Positions 1 through 10,566 of a stretch of 64,000 nucleotides of DNA are shown in pieces. Source of the stretch: Pustulibacterium marinum (GTDB lineage: Bacteria > Bacteroidota > Bacteroidia > Flavobacteriales > Flavobacteriaceae). A program made the position numbers and the translations under genes. The notes under the pieces were generated by a model. That model had not been told where the DNA came from and made no database searches. It was given only the letters and a program-made list of their open reading frames with translations. Every line of letters begins with the position of its first letter. The stretch's first letter is position 1. The stretch covers positions 156,246 to 220,245 of the forward strand of contig NZ_FPBK01000004.1 in the NCBI RefSeq assembly GCF_900116665.1, given 5' to 3'.

Positions 1-1
1 C

Positions 2-343
2 GATTTACCTGCGATTATTAGTCAGGCAAAAGGTTTTTTATATCCATCCCTAAGAGAAAGTTTTGGTATTCCTATTTTAGAAGGAATGGCTTGTGGTGTT
101 CCAGTGATTACTTCAAACACGGCTTCCATGCCAGAAGTTGCAGGAGACACAGGTGCAGCTTTAATTGTAAATCCTTTTAATTCACAAGAAATTACCAAGG
201 CTATGCAACAAATTGTAGAAGATACAGCTTTGGTGAAAATCCTATCAGAAAAAGGAATAGAAAGAGCAAAGGATTTCTCTTGGAAAAACATGGCCGAAAA
301 GGTTTTGACTATTTATAAAGAAGTCTATCAAGAAATTCAATAA
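2..343 (+). CDS. GT4 glycosyltransferase, C-terminal part (window edge)
   Basis: Partial gene: an open frame enters from the left edge at base 2 and ends at a TAA. The visible part is the nucleotide-sugar-binding half of a GT-B glycosyltransferase. The stretch LYPSLRESFGIPILEGMACG followed by PVITS is the E-x7-E region that holds the donor sugar nucleotide in GT4 enzymes. The C-terminal helix around SWKNMAEKVLTIYKEV is also typical. The stop lies one base before the next glycosyltransferase, so they are surely one operon, probably for exopolysaccharide, capsule or O-antigen assembly at the cytoplasmic face of the inner membrane. The first ATG at 86 is internal to the domain and is not a start. 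The acceptor sugar cannot be told from sequence. Confidence 0.9.
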   Translation, partial: DLPAIISQAKGFLYPSLRESFGIPILEGMACGVPVITSNTASMPEVAGDTGAALIVNPFNSQEITKAMQQIVEDTALVKILSEKGIERAKDFSWKNMAEKVLTIYKEVYQEIQ

Positions 344-344
344 C

Positions 345-1544
345 ATGAAAGAAAGACAAGACATAGTGTGCATTGCAAACACCACTTGGTTTGGAGAATA
401 TACCAAATCTACAGTGCAATTAATGTCGCGTTTGGCCAAAAATCATCGTGTTATTTTTGTGGAATATCCATTTACGATAAAAGATATGCTAAATACATTT
501 CGTAAAAAACAGCATGCGCCTGTAAAACGAATGTTGAATCTTGAACCATCCCTAGAAAAAATTAAAACAACTGAAAATACCGAAATTTATCATTTGGTAG
601 TGCCTCCAGTTTTGCCTGTTGATTTCATAAAAAATGATGCTATTTTTCAGTTTTTCTTTCAGCGAAATATTCAACTTTATCAAAAAAGGCTTCGAAAAGT
701 TTTTAAAAAGTTAGCTGTAAAAGATCCTATAGTCATTAGTGCTTACAATCCGTTTTATGGTTTGTCTATGATTGGAAAACTGAACCAAAAGCTGAATATT
801 TATTATTGCTATGACGGAATTGGAACACGCAGGCATGGTCCAAGAATTTTTGGTATCGACGAGCAATTTTCAAAAAAATGTGATGCTATTATAACGACTT
901 CGGATTTCATAAATTCTGAAAAGAAAAAATGGAACCCCAATAGTTTTGTAGTGAAAAACGGAGTGGATTTTGAAAGCTTTGTGAAGGAAGCTAAAAAAGA
1001 TGTTCATCAAAAATCAAAGAAAATTGTTGGATACATTGGCAGTTTAGATCATCGTTTTGACATTGAAACCATGGAAAAGGTAATACAACAATTGCCTAAT
1101 TATGAATTTCATTTTACAGGAAATCTTCGAAATGAGGAAATCAAAAAACGATTGGAAGTTTTTGAGAACGTACAATTTTTTGGAGCTGTAAAACCTAATG
1201 AAGTTCCCGGGTTACTGGCGAGTTATGATGTTGGTATTATCCCATATTTAGTGAACGAAATTAACAAAAACATATATCCGCTAAAGATTAATGAATACAT
1301 GGCGGTAGGCGTTCCAGTGGTGATGACGCCTTTTGCTGAGTTGAAAGATTTTGAAGGTATGATTAGTGTGGCCGGCTCTTCAGAAAATTTTGCGACAGCA
1401 CTACAAAATGAGATAGAACAAGATTCAAAAGATAAAATTGCCAAACGAATTGCCTTTGCTGCTCAAAATTCGTGGGATGCAAAAGCTAAAGAATTCAATA
1501 ACATTATTGAACAATTACTAGAAACAAATGGGAATCGTAAGTAA
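345..1544 (+). CDS. GT4-like glycosyltransferase (TuaH-like)
   Basis: A 399-residue protein with no signal peptide or membrane segment, of the two-Rossmann (GT-B) type. The N-terminal half starts [17 protein letters not shown], resembling the TuaH-like group of polysaccharide glycosyltransferases. The C-terminal half has the donor-site block near residues 295-330 (YDVGIIPY, then [19 protein letters not shown]), where the second Glu of the usual E-x7-E is in NEYMAVG. It would transfer a sugar from a nucleotide donor to a growing lipid-linked glycan. It starts one base after the preceding GT stop, and its end overlaps the start of the next gene by 17 bases, which points to translational coupling. 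The donor and acceptor are unknown. Confidence 0.85.
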   Translation: MKERQDIVCIANTTWFGEYTKSTVQLMSRLAKNHRVIFVEYPFTIKDMLNTFRKKQHAPVKRMLNLEPSLEKIKTTENTEIYHLVVPPVLPVDFIKNDAIFQFFFQRNIQLYQKRLRKVFKKLAVKDPIVISAYNPFYGLSMIGKLNQKLNIYYCYDGIGTRRHGPRIFGIDEQFSKKCDAIITTSDFINSEKKKWNPNSFVVKNGVDFESFVKEAKKDVHQKSKKIVGYIGSLDHRFDIETMEKVIQQLPNYEFHFTGNLRNEEIKKRLEVFENVQFFGAVKPNEVPGLLASYDVGIIPYLVNEINKNIYPLKINEYMAVGVPVVMTPFAELKDFEGMISVAGSSENFATALQNEIEQDSKDKIAKRIAFAAQNSWDAKAKEFNNIIEQLLETNGNRK

Positions 1545-2148
1545 AATAAAATCAAACCCAAAAACCAAAGCATTTGCATTATGGATGATTGCGCCAAAAC
1601 GTAATCCTAGACCGCGTTTGTGGGTAAAATGGTTTTTGAATCCTCTCAAACATAAAAAAGGAAAAGGAGCAACAATTAGAAGAAATTCTAGAATAGATGT
1701 CTTTCCTTGGAACCGATTTGAAGTTGGGGAATTAACCACAATCGAATCGTTTTGTACAGTAAATAATGGCTCTGGAGCTGTATTAATTGGCGATAGAGTT
1801 CGCGTGGGAATTGGTAGCGTGGTTATTGGTCCGGTTACCATGGGAAGCGGCTCTGGATTAGGACAACATGTATTTGTTTCTGGTTTTAATCACGGCTACG
1901 CAGATGGAGGTAAAAACTCATCAGAACAAGCGTTAGACATTAGACCTACGGTAATTGAAGAAGACGCACACATTGGTGCCAACTCTGTTGTTTTAGCGGG
2001 TGTGACCATTGGCAAAAGATGCCAAGTTGGTGCAGGAAGCGTAGTTACCAAAGATATTCCTCCTTTTTCTATTGCAGTTGGGAATCCTGCAAAAGTTATC
2101 AAACAATTTAACCACGACACGCAACAATGGGAACGTGTTAAAAACTAA
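1528..2148 (+). CDS. Hexapeptide-repeat (LbH) acyltransferase
   Basis: A 206-residue left-handed beta-helix acyltransferase of the WbbJ/serine or galactoside O-acetyltransferase class. Isoleucine-patch hexapeptides run from about residue 85 to 185 ([20 protein letters not shown], then the region [17 protein letters not shown] to [11 protein letters not shown]). A loop carries the catalytic-type His in FNHGYAD at about residue 119, and the end [15 protein letters not shown] is the usual family tail. It probably acetylates a sugar of the surface polysaccharide, using acetyl-CoA in the cytoplasm. The ATG lies inside the end of the previous glycosyltransferase gene (17-base overlap), which fits coupled translation in one operon. 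Confidence 0.88.
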   Translation: MGIVSKIKSNPKTKAFALWMIAPKRNPRPRLWVKWFLNPLKHKKGKGATIRRNSRIDVFPWNRFEVGELTTIESFCTVNNGSGAVLIGDRVRVGIGSVVIGPVTMGSGSGLGQHVFVSGFNHGYADGGKNSSEQALDIRPTVIEEDAHIGANSVVLAGVTIGKRCQVGAGSVVTKDIPPFSIAVGNPAKVIKQFNHDTQQWERVKN

Positions 2149-2154
2149 TCGACT

Positions 2155-3369
2155 ATGACGGCTATAAAAATACTTTTTTGGTTTTCACTATTCGTAATCT
2201 TCTATTCTTATTTAGGGTATGGAATTGTGTTATTCATCATTATAAAAATTAGAAGAATGCTTGGTTTTTCCAATACTGAAAATCAACAAGAAGAGTATGA
2301 ACCAGAAGTAACACTTTTTGTAAGTGCCTATAACGAGAAGGATTTTGTAGCTGCCAAAATAGCCAATTCAAAAAGTTTAGATTACAATCCACACAAGGTG
2401 AAATATGTTTGGGTTACTGATGGTTCTGATGATGGAACTCCAGATATTTTAAGATCTTATGATGATATCGATGTGTATCACGAGGATGCTAGAAATGGAA
2501 AAATTGCTGCCATGAACAGAGGGATGGAATTTGTAAAAACTCCGATTGTTATTTTTTCAGATGCAAATACCAATCTTGGTAAAAATTCCATTAAAGAAAT
2601 TGTTCGGTTGTTTAGCAATCCTAAAGTAGGATGTGTTTCTGGAGAGAAAAGAATTTATGCAAAAGAAGCAGATAACGCTGCCGGCGCCGGAGAGGGAATG
2701 TACTGGAAATATGAATCTCAACTTAAAAAATGGGATGCCGAATTATACTCTGTGGTTGGCGCTGCAGGAGAGTTATTTGCCATTAGAACCGATCTTTGGC
2801 AAGAAGTAGAAAAAGATACGTTACTGGACGATTTTGTAATCTCTTTGCGTGTAGCCATGGCTGGTTACACTATTCAATACAATCCCAACGCTTACGCCAT
2901 AGAAACTGCTTCAGCAAACGTAAAAGAAGAATTAAAGCGAAAGATTAGAATTTCAGCAGGTGGAATTCAATCTGTAGTGCGATTAAGAGCTCTTCTAAAT
3001 ATTTTTAAATACGGAACTTTATCTTTTCAATATGTTTCTCATCGTGTTTTACGCTGGACATTAACCCCACTTCTGCTGAGTGTCATTATTCCACTTAATG
3101 CAGTGCTGGCTTTTAACGAAGGGTTGTTCACTTTGAATATTTATTCTCTATTACTTTTAGGGCAAATATTATTTTATGCAGCTGCTTTGCTTGGTTGGTT
3201 TTTAGAAACTAGATCCATTCGATTAAAAGTTTTGTTTATCCCTTATTACTTTTTCATTATGAATCTTTCTGTGTACCTAGGTTTTGGTAGATATTTAAAA
3301 GGAAATCAATCAGTAAATTGGGAAAGAGCTAAGCGAGGGAATAACGAAACGGTTATTCTTGACAATTAA
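2155..3369 (+). CDS. Membrane GT2 family glycosyltransferase
   Basis: A 404-residue processive-type GT2 enzyme. One membrane helix lies at residues 5-30, followed by a cytoplasmic GT-A domain and three to four C-terminal helices (about 290-390). The GT-A motifs are visible: FVSAYNEKDFV near residue 55, VTDGSDDGT for UDP-sugar binding, FSDANTNLG for the metal-binding DxD position, and LLDDFVISLR near residue 222 carrying the catalytic Asp pair. A degenerate product-binding motif follows (KRKIRISAGG instead of Q-x-x-RW). It resembles hyaluronan or poly-N-acetylglucosamine synthase relatives and likely extends or starts the surface glycan. It is the last gene of this operon, and its stop overlaps the opposing sensor gene by 17 bp. 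Confidence 0.85.
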   Translation: MTAIKILFWFSLFVIFYSYLGYGIVLFIIIKIRRMLGFSNTENQQEEYEPEVTLFVSAYNEKDFVAAKIANSKSLDYNPHKVKYVWVTDGSDDGTPDILRSYDDIDVYHEDARNGKIAAMNRGMEFVKTPIVIFSDANTNLGKNSIKEIVRLFSNPKVGCVSGEKRIYAKEADNAAGAGEGMYWKYESQLKKWDAELYSVVGAAGELFAIRTDLWQEVEKDTLLDDFVISLRVAMAGYTIQYNPNAYAIETASANVKEELKRKIRISAGGIQSVVRLRALLNIFKYGTLSFQYVSHRVLRWTLTPLLLSVIIPLNAVLAFNEGLFTLNIYSLLLLGQILFYAAALLGWFLETRSIRLKVLFIPYYFFIMNLSVYLGFGRYLKGNQSVNWERAKRGNNETVILDN

Positions 3370-4486
3370 TTTTTGGCAGCGCATAAGAGAATGTACTTCC
3401 CTCTCCTGGTGTACTCTCTATAATGAGTTTACTTCCATTTTTTCTGATAAAATCCTGACAAAGAATAAGTCCCAAACCAGTTCCTGATTCATTTTCGGTA
3501 CCTCTTTCCGAGAAATGAATGGTTTCATCTTTCACTTTTTCTAGTTGTTCTGGTGTCATACCTACACCAGTGTCACAAATTGCCACGCTCCAAGTATCGC
3601 TTACATCACTAATTTTAATAGTAATTTTTCCCTCTATTGGAGTAAATTTAATAGCATTATGAACTAGGTTTACAAAAACAGTTTTAATAGTATTAAAATC
3701 AGCAAAAACACAAGCTTTGGACGGCATATCTAACTCTATTTCAATATCTTTATTGTCAAAAGCCATTTTTTGAAGTCTCACTGTTTGCTTTACAATTGTA
3801 ACTAAATCTACTTCTTCTTTAATAATATTCAAAACACCACTTTCTGACTTTGCCCAACCTAATAAATTATCTAGTAAATTAAAGGCTTCATCAGAAGTTG
3901 AAGAAAGGTTGTAGATTACTTTCTCCATAAAATCGGGTTCATGAATATCTATATAACCACGAATAATAAAGTCTAATTGCATTTTAATGGCACTCAGCGG
4001 AGAGCGAAGATCATGACCAATGATAGAAAACATTCTATTTAAAACTTCATTGTCTTGAGCCAGCTGTATTGCCTGATCCTTTATTTGAGCTTTCGCTTCT
4101 ACGAGTTCTAGATGAGTTAAAATTCGGGCTCTTAATTCATATTTGTTAAATGGTTTGGTCACATAGTCTACTCCCCCAATCTCAAGACCTTTAATTTTAT
4201 CTTCTACGCGCTGGTTTCCGGTAACAAAAATGATAGGAATCTCTTTTAATTCTTCTTCTTGTTTTATCAGTTTACACAATTCAAAACCATCTATTTCCGG
4301 CATTCCAACATCAAGAAGTATTAGATTTGGTTTCTGTTCTAAAATCAGTTCTAAAGCTTCCGTACTCTTTTGAATCCCCATAAAACGAAGTTCTATATTC
4401 TTAATGATAAAAGATAACAACGTTAAATTAGTCAACTCATCATCTACAGCAATGACTAGTGGCTTGAGGTTATTTGGTTTTTTCAT
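3353..4486 (-). CDS. Response regulator-histidine kinase (REC-HisKA-HATPase)
   Basis: A 377-residue soluble protein with inverted architecture. An N-terminal receiver (acidic pair in VIAVDDE, phospho-acceptor Asp in LILLDVGMPEIDG near residue 60, Lys in VTKPF) is followed by a short coiled coil, a HisKA dimerisation domain with the acceptor His in SIIGHDLRSPLSA near residue 160, and a HATPase domain (N-box NLVHNAIKFTP, DTGVGM, GTGLGL). There is no sensor or membrane segment, so its input probably comes through phosphorylation of its own receiver by another kinase. It faces the polysaccharide operon, overlapping its last gene tail-to-tail by 17 bp, and its start faces rfbB. A role in controlling surface glycan is inferred only from location. 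Confidence 0.88.
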   Translation of the reverse strand: MKKPNNLKPLVIAVDDELTNLTLLSFIIKNIELRFMGIQKSTEALELILEQKPNLILLDVGMPEIDGFELCKLIKQEEELKEIPIIFVTGNQRVEDKIKGLEIGGVDYVTKPFNKYELRARILTHLELVEAKAQIKDQAIQLAQDNEVLNRMFSIIGHDLRSPLSAIKMQLDFIIRGYIDIHEPDFMEKVIYNLSSTSDEAFNLLDNLLGWAKSESGVLNIIKEEVDLVTIVKQTVRLQKMAFDNKDIEIELDMPSKACVFADFNTIKTVFVNLVHNAIKFTPIEGKITIKISDVSDTWSVAICDTGVGMTPEQLEKVKDETIHFSERGTENESGTGLGLILCQDFIRKNGSKLIIESTPGEGSTFSYALPKINCQE

Positions 4487-4615
4487 GAATGGTAAAATGA
4501 TAGGATTGAATTGATTTAAAATTAAGTAATTTATTTTAAAAAGAACAGTGGCTTTTCATACAAAATACGCTTCAAAATTCCGTTTATCGATATAAACAAG
4601 CAGATTATCGACAGT

Positions 4616-4646
4616 AAAAAGCACGTCGAGTGGAGTTCGTCTTTTT
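4616..4646 (+). terminator. Putative terminator/attenuator hairpin before rfbB
   Basis: The arms AAAAAG-ACG (4616-4625, with one bulged C) and CGTCTTTTT (4638-4646) can pair across a 12-base loop, and the right arm ends in a T-run. On the plus strand this is an intrinsic-terminator shape sitting about 60 bases before the rfbB start. It could end read-through from the upstream glycosyltransferase operon (which would run antisense through the sensor gene) or act as a leader attenuator for rfbBA. The rest of 4487-4705 shows only AT-rich DNA and a small inverted repeat (GTTTAT/ATAAAC, 4582-4597). Confidence 0.4.
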
Positions 4647-4705
4647 ATACTTTTTTTCAAACTACTTTGCTTTCAATTATTTAAACCTTAAAACATAAAT
4701 TTAAG

Positions 4706-5743
4706 ATGCGTCATATTCTAGTTACCGGAGGTGCAGGCTTTATAGGGTCTAATTTTGTAATCTATTATTTAGCAGAAAATCCCGATGTAACCATCATTAA
4801 TTTAGATGCACTAACCTATGCTGGTAGTAAAAAAAATATCAAAGAAGTAGCAAATCATCCTCGTCATATTTTTGTCAAAGGAAACATTTGTAATAGAACT
4901 TTGATAGAAGATCTTTTTTATGAGTATGATATTAAGGGGATTATTCATTTTGCGGCAGAGTCACACGTAGATAATAGCATTACAAATCCTGATGCTTTTA
5001 TGAGAACAAATATTCTAGGGACTTTTAACCTTATAGATGTAGCTAAAAAGTTTTGGATGGCAGCTCCTGGAATTTATAAAGAAGCGTACAAGGATTGTAG
5101 ATTTCATCATGTTTCTACAGATGAAGTTTATGGTACACTTGGAGAAGAAGGTTTGTTTCATGAAACTACTCCATATGCTCCAAACAGTCCGTACAGCGCA
5201 TCAAAAGCTTCTTCAGATTTTATTGTAAGAAGTTATCATCACACCTTTGGAATGAATATAGTAACTACCAATTGTTCTAATAATTACGGACCAAAACAAC
5301 ATAATGAAAAGCTGATACCGGTAATAATAAGAAAAGCTATTTCCGGTGAACAAATTCCTATTTATGGAAATGGTACCAATGTAAGAGATTGGCTTTATGT
5401 ACTGGATCATTGTAAAGGTATCGCTCTAGCCTATAAAAATGGAAGATCTGGAGAAACCTATAACATTGGAGGAAGAAATGAACGCACAAACCTTTACATC
5501 GCGCAACGTATTTGTGAGATTCTAGATGAGAAATATCCTAGAAATGATGGTAAAAAATATGCTGAACAAATAGCTTATGTAAAAGATAGAGCCGGTCATG
5601 ATTTTAGATATGCCATTGATGCTACGAAACTTGAAAATGAGCTGGGTTGGAAAGCAGATGAAAATTTTGAAACTGGTATTATGATCACTGTGGACTGGTA
5701 CCTTCAAAAATTTGTGAATAATAAATCAAACGCTCTTATTTAA
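4706..5743 (+). CDS. rfbB: dTDP-glucose 4,6-dehydratase
   Basis: A 345-residue extended short-chain dehydrogenase. The NAD-binding glycine motif is in [12 protein letters not shown] at residues 6-17. [11 protein letters not shown] near residue 92 is the RmlB signature, STDEVYG near 145 supplies the catalytic Asp-Glu pair after Thr, and Tyr-x3-Lys lies in YSASKAS. The enzyme turns dTDP-glucose into dTDP-4-keto-6-deoxyglucose in the cytoplasm, the precursor of dTDP-rhamnose and several amino- and deoxysugars. rfbA follows after 16 bases, so both enzymes come from one transcript. The later rhamnose genes rfbC and rfbD are not in this window, so the final sugar is uncertain. The start ATG follows an AT-rich leader with no strong ribosome site, as is common in Bacteroidota. 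Confidence 0.95.
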   Translation: MRHILVTGGAGFIGSNFVIYYLAENPDVTIINLDALTYAGSKKNIKEVANHPRHIFVKGNICNRTLIEDLFYEYDIKGIIHFAAESHVDNSITNPDAFMRTNILGTFNLIDVAKKFWMAAPGIYKEAYKDCRFHHVSTDEVYGTLGEEGLFHETTPYAPNSPYSASKASSDFIVRSYHHTFGMNIVTTNCSNNYGPKQHNEKLIPVIIRKAISGEQIPIYGNGTNVRDWLYVLDHCKGIALAYKNGRSGETYNIGGRNERTNLYIAQRICEILDEKYPRNDGKKYAEQIAYVKDRAGHDFRYAIDATKLENELGWKADENFETGIMITVDWYLQKFVNNKSNALI

Positions 5744-5759
5744 TTTAAAATTATCTGGT

Positions 5760-6617
5760 ATGAAAGGAATCATTTTAGCAGGAGGATCTGGTACTCGTTT
5801 ACATCCTTGTACATTAGCCGTAAGTAAGCAATTAATGCCGGTTTATGACAAACCAATGATTTATTATCCATTGGCTACTTTGATAGAATCGGGTATTAGA
5901 GAAATTTTGATCATAAGTACACCACATGATTTACCACTTTTTCAAAAACTTCTAGGAGATGGCGAAAAATATGGTTGCCGTTTTGAATATGCTGTGCAAG
6001 CAGAACCCAACGGACTTGCTGAAGCGTTTCTTATTGGTGAAGAATTTATTGGAGATGACAAAGTAGCTCTTATTCTTGGAGATAACATTTTCTACGGAAC
6101 CGGACTAGCCAAATTATTACAAGCAAATAATGATCCTGATGGAGGAATTATTTATGCCTATCATGTAACCGATCCAGAACGTTATGGTGTTGTGGAATTT
6201 GATAAAGATAACAAAGCAATTTCCATAGAAGAAAAACCAGTTTCACCCAAATCTAATTTTGCCGTACCAGGAATTTACTTTTACGATAATGATGTAGTTG
6301 AAATAGCAAAAAATATAAAACCAAGTAAAAGAGGAGAACTAGAAATCACCGATGTAAATAAAGTCTATTTAGCTAAAGGAAAATTGACAGTGAGTATTCT
6401 AGACAGAGGAACTGCGTGGTTGGATACCGGAACTTTCAATAGTCTTATGCAAGCTTCACAGTTTGTACAAGTAATTGAAGAAAGACAAGGATTAAAAATA
6501 GGTGCTATTGAAGCCGCTGCTTATAACATGGGATTTATTTCCAAGGAAGAGTTTAAAGAATTAACAGCGCCATTTCTAAAAAGTGGTTATAGTAAAAACT
6601 TGTTAACCGCTATCTAA
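5760..6617 (+). CDS. rfbA: Glucose-1-phosphate thymidylyltransferase
   Basis: A 285-residue nucleotidyltransferase, the normal length for RmlA. The N-terminal [11 protein letters not shown] is the pyrophosphorylase signature, [16 protein letters not shown] carries the conserved Lys and the dimer/effector segment, [11 protein letters not shown] near residue 110 contains the metal-binding Asp, and the IEEKP block lies near 160. It makes dTDP-glucose from dTTP and glucose-1-phosphate, which feeds the rfbB product directly upstream. RmlA enzymes are normally inhibited by dTDP-rhamnose. It is the last gene of the pair; a hairpin terminator lies about 85 bases after the stop. Confidence 0.95.
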   Translation: MKGIILAGGSGTRLHPCTLAVSKQLMPVYDKPMIYYPLATLIESGIREILIISTPHDLPLFQKLLGDGEKYGCRFEYAVQAEPNGLAEAFLIGEEFIGDDKVALILGDNIFYGTGLAKLLQANNDPDGGIIYAYHVTDPERYGVVEFDKDNKAISIEEKPVSPKSNFAVPGIYFYDNDVVEIAKNIKPSKRGELEITDVNKVYLAKGKLTVSILDRGTAWLDTGTFNSLMQASQFVQVIEERQGLKIGAIEAAAYNMGFISKEEFKELTAPFLKSGYSKNLLTAI

Positions 6618-6702
6618 TAGTTTTTGAATTGTAACATAGTATACACATTTATTAATAGCACACATATAGTATTCAAAAACAATTATTTGTTGTTAGCCAA
6701 TC

Positions 6703-6736
6703 AAAAAGAGATGCTCAAATGAACATCTCTTTTTTC
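6703..6736 (+). terminator. Rho-independent terminator after rfbA
   Basis: A perfect 11-bp stem, AAAAAGAGATG (6703-6713) with CATCTCTTTTT (6724-6734), a 10-base loop and a T-run on the plus strand. It sits about 85 bases past the rfbA stop. The rest of the 6618-6963 gap holds only AT-rich DNA, in which I see no gene, tRNA or clear promoter. Confidence 0.8.
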
Positions 6737-6963
6737 TATTTTGTATTCATATTTTCTGAGGTTAGTTTCCTTTTCTAGCATTAGAACCTTCACTATCCAA
6801 TCATAAATTTCAATTTACAATATTTATTTAATCATTTCTTCCTAGTAACAAAAGTATGTCAATCTAAATTTCTACGAGATAATACTCTCCAGTTTGAATA
6901 CTACTAAAATCTATAGTAAATTTAGTCTTTTAATCCTTGAAACATTTTTTGGAAGCTGTTTAC

Positions 6964-8301
6964 ATGAAGTATACTATTATTGATATTGAAACCACTGGAG
7001 CGAGTAATAAGATCACAGAAATCTCTATTTTTAAGTTGGAAGATGACGTGGTCATAGATGAATTTACTTCTTTAGTAAATCCTCAGACTTATATTCCTGA
7101 CTATATTACGGCACTGACTGGTATTGATAATGGCATGGTAGCCGATGCTCCTACTTTTGCTGCTATTGCCAATGACGTACAGCGCATTACCGAAGCTAGT
7201 GTGTTTGTAGCTCACAATGTGAACTTTGACTACAATATTATCCGTCAGGAATTTAGTGCGCTTGGTATCACGTTTAACAGGAGAAAATTATGCACCATAA
7301 GGTTAAGTAGAAAATTGATTCCGGGATTGCGATCTTATAGCCTTGGTAAATTGTGCGCGAGTGTGGGTATTCCTATTTCGGATCGGCATAGAGCGCGAGG
7401 AGATGCCGAAGCTACGGTGCTGTTATTTCAGCAACTCTACCAACAAGAACACGGGCCTGGGGTAATAGCCGACTTCCTGAAACGCACCTCAAAGGAAGCG
7501 ACACTTCCCTCCCATCTACCTAGTTCGGTATTTGAAAAGATTCCGCATCAACCGGGGATTTATTATTTCAAAAACAAAAAAGGTAAGATTATTTATGTGG
7601 GGAAAGCCAAAGACCTTAAGAAGCGTGTTTTGGGTCATTTCTATGATAAATCTGATAAGGAACTTACTTTGTGCCGGGAAACGGCCTCTATTGACTATGA
7701 ACTCTCTGGTAGCGAGTTGGTAGCCCTACTGATGGAAGACGCCGCTATCAAACAGCACTTTCCTATTTATAACAGTGCTGGAAAGCGCAAACCTAAAGCT
7801 TTTGGTATTTATACCTTTGAAGACCGAAAGGGCATTCAGCATTTGGCGTATAACACGCTTAAGCAAGCGACTGGCTCCCTGATTACTTTCTATAGCATCC
7901 ATGACTGCCGAAGCTTTTTGGAACAACTGTGTAACCAATTTGAACTGTGCCCGAAGTATTGCCATCTGCAAGAAAACATAGCTGCCTGTTCTCACTTTAA
8001 ACTACAGCATTGCCATGGGATCTGCCGTGATGAAGAAGCTGTGGATGCTTATAATGAACGTGTTTTTAAAGCCATTGCCTATATTCATGATAGTGCTTTT
8101 AACAAGGTGATCAAAAAGCCTGGGCGTCATGCAGATGAAGAAGCCTTTGTACTCATTAAGGATGGTCTTTATCGTGGTTATGGATTTGTAGGCAAGGAAC
8201 ACCAACTGATGCATGCAGAAGATCTGGAGCTCTTTTTGATTCCGCAGCAAGATACGGTGGATACCCAAAAGATCTTACGGAAGTTGCTACTGATTGATTA
8301 A
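6964..8301 (+). CDS. DnaQ-type exonuclease fused to GIY-YIG nuclease
   Basis: A two-domain nuclease of 445 residues. Residues 1-165 form a DEDDh 3'-5' exonuclease like the DNA polymerase III epsilon subunit: DIETTG carries the first acidic pair, AHNVNFDYNII the next Asp, and HRARGDAEAT the final His and Asp. From about residue 195 comes a GIY-YIG domain like those of UvrC and Cho (GIYYFKNKKGKIIYVGKAKDLKKR, split here at GIYYF and YVGKAKDL), followed by a Cys/His-bearing tail. Such fusions are thought to act in DNA repair. An upstream TTG at 6937 is in frame, but the family N-terminus starts at the ATG at 6964. It stands alone, with no partner gene nearby. Confidence 0.88.
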   Translation: MKYTIIDIETTGASNKITEISIFKLEDDVVIDEFTSLVNPQTYIPDYITALTGIDNGMVADAPTFAAIANDVQRITEASVFVAHNVNFDYNIIRQEFSALGITFNRRKLCTIRLSRKLIPGLRSYSLGKLCASVGIPISDRHRARGDAEATVLLFQQLYQQEHGPGVIADFLKRTSKEATLPSHLPSSVFEKIPHQPGIYYFKNKKGKIIYVGKAKDLKKRVLGHFYDKSDKELTLCRETASIDYELSGSELVALLMEDAAIKQHFPIYNSAGKRKPKAFGIYTFEDRKGIQHLAYNTLKQATGSLITFYSIHDCRSFLEQLCNQFELCPKYCHLQENIAACSHFKLQHCHGICRDEEAVDAYNERVFKAIAYIHDSAFNKVIKKPGRHADEEAFVLIKDGLYRGYGFVGKEHQLMHAEDLELFLIPQQDTVDTQKILRKLLLID

Positions 8302-8310
8302 TAACAAAAA

Positions 8311-8335
8311 CCACCCATTTATACTAAATAGGTGG
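8311..8335. terminator. Hairpin terminator between convergent genes
   Basis: CCACC-c-ATTTA (8311-8321) pairs with TAAAT-a-GGTGG (8325-8335), with a single mismatch and a 3-base loop. On the minus strand it is followed by a T-rich run, so it ends the starch operon coming from the right. It may also stop the exonuclease gene coming from the left. Confidence 0.7.
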
Positions 8336-8373
8336 CTTTAAAATCACTGGAATACAGCTAAAAAACACAAAGT

Positions 8374-10530
<2,157 letters not shown>

Positions 10531-10566
10531 TTAAAATAGATTTCAATTATGTTGGGGGAATGATTG

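Noticed and set aside
4582-4597. GTTTAT/ATAAAC inverted repeat as an operator
   Set aside because: Only six base pairs in very AT-rich DNA; likely by chance and not repeated elsewhere.
6937-6963. TTG start nine codons upstream of the exonuclease ATG
   Set aside because: The conserved first strand of the exonuclease starts at the ATG at 6964; the extension has no family counterpart and TTG starts are rare.
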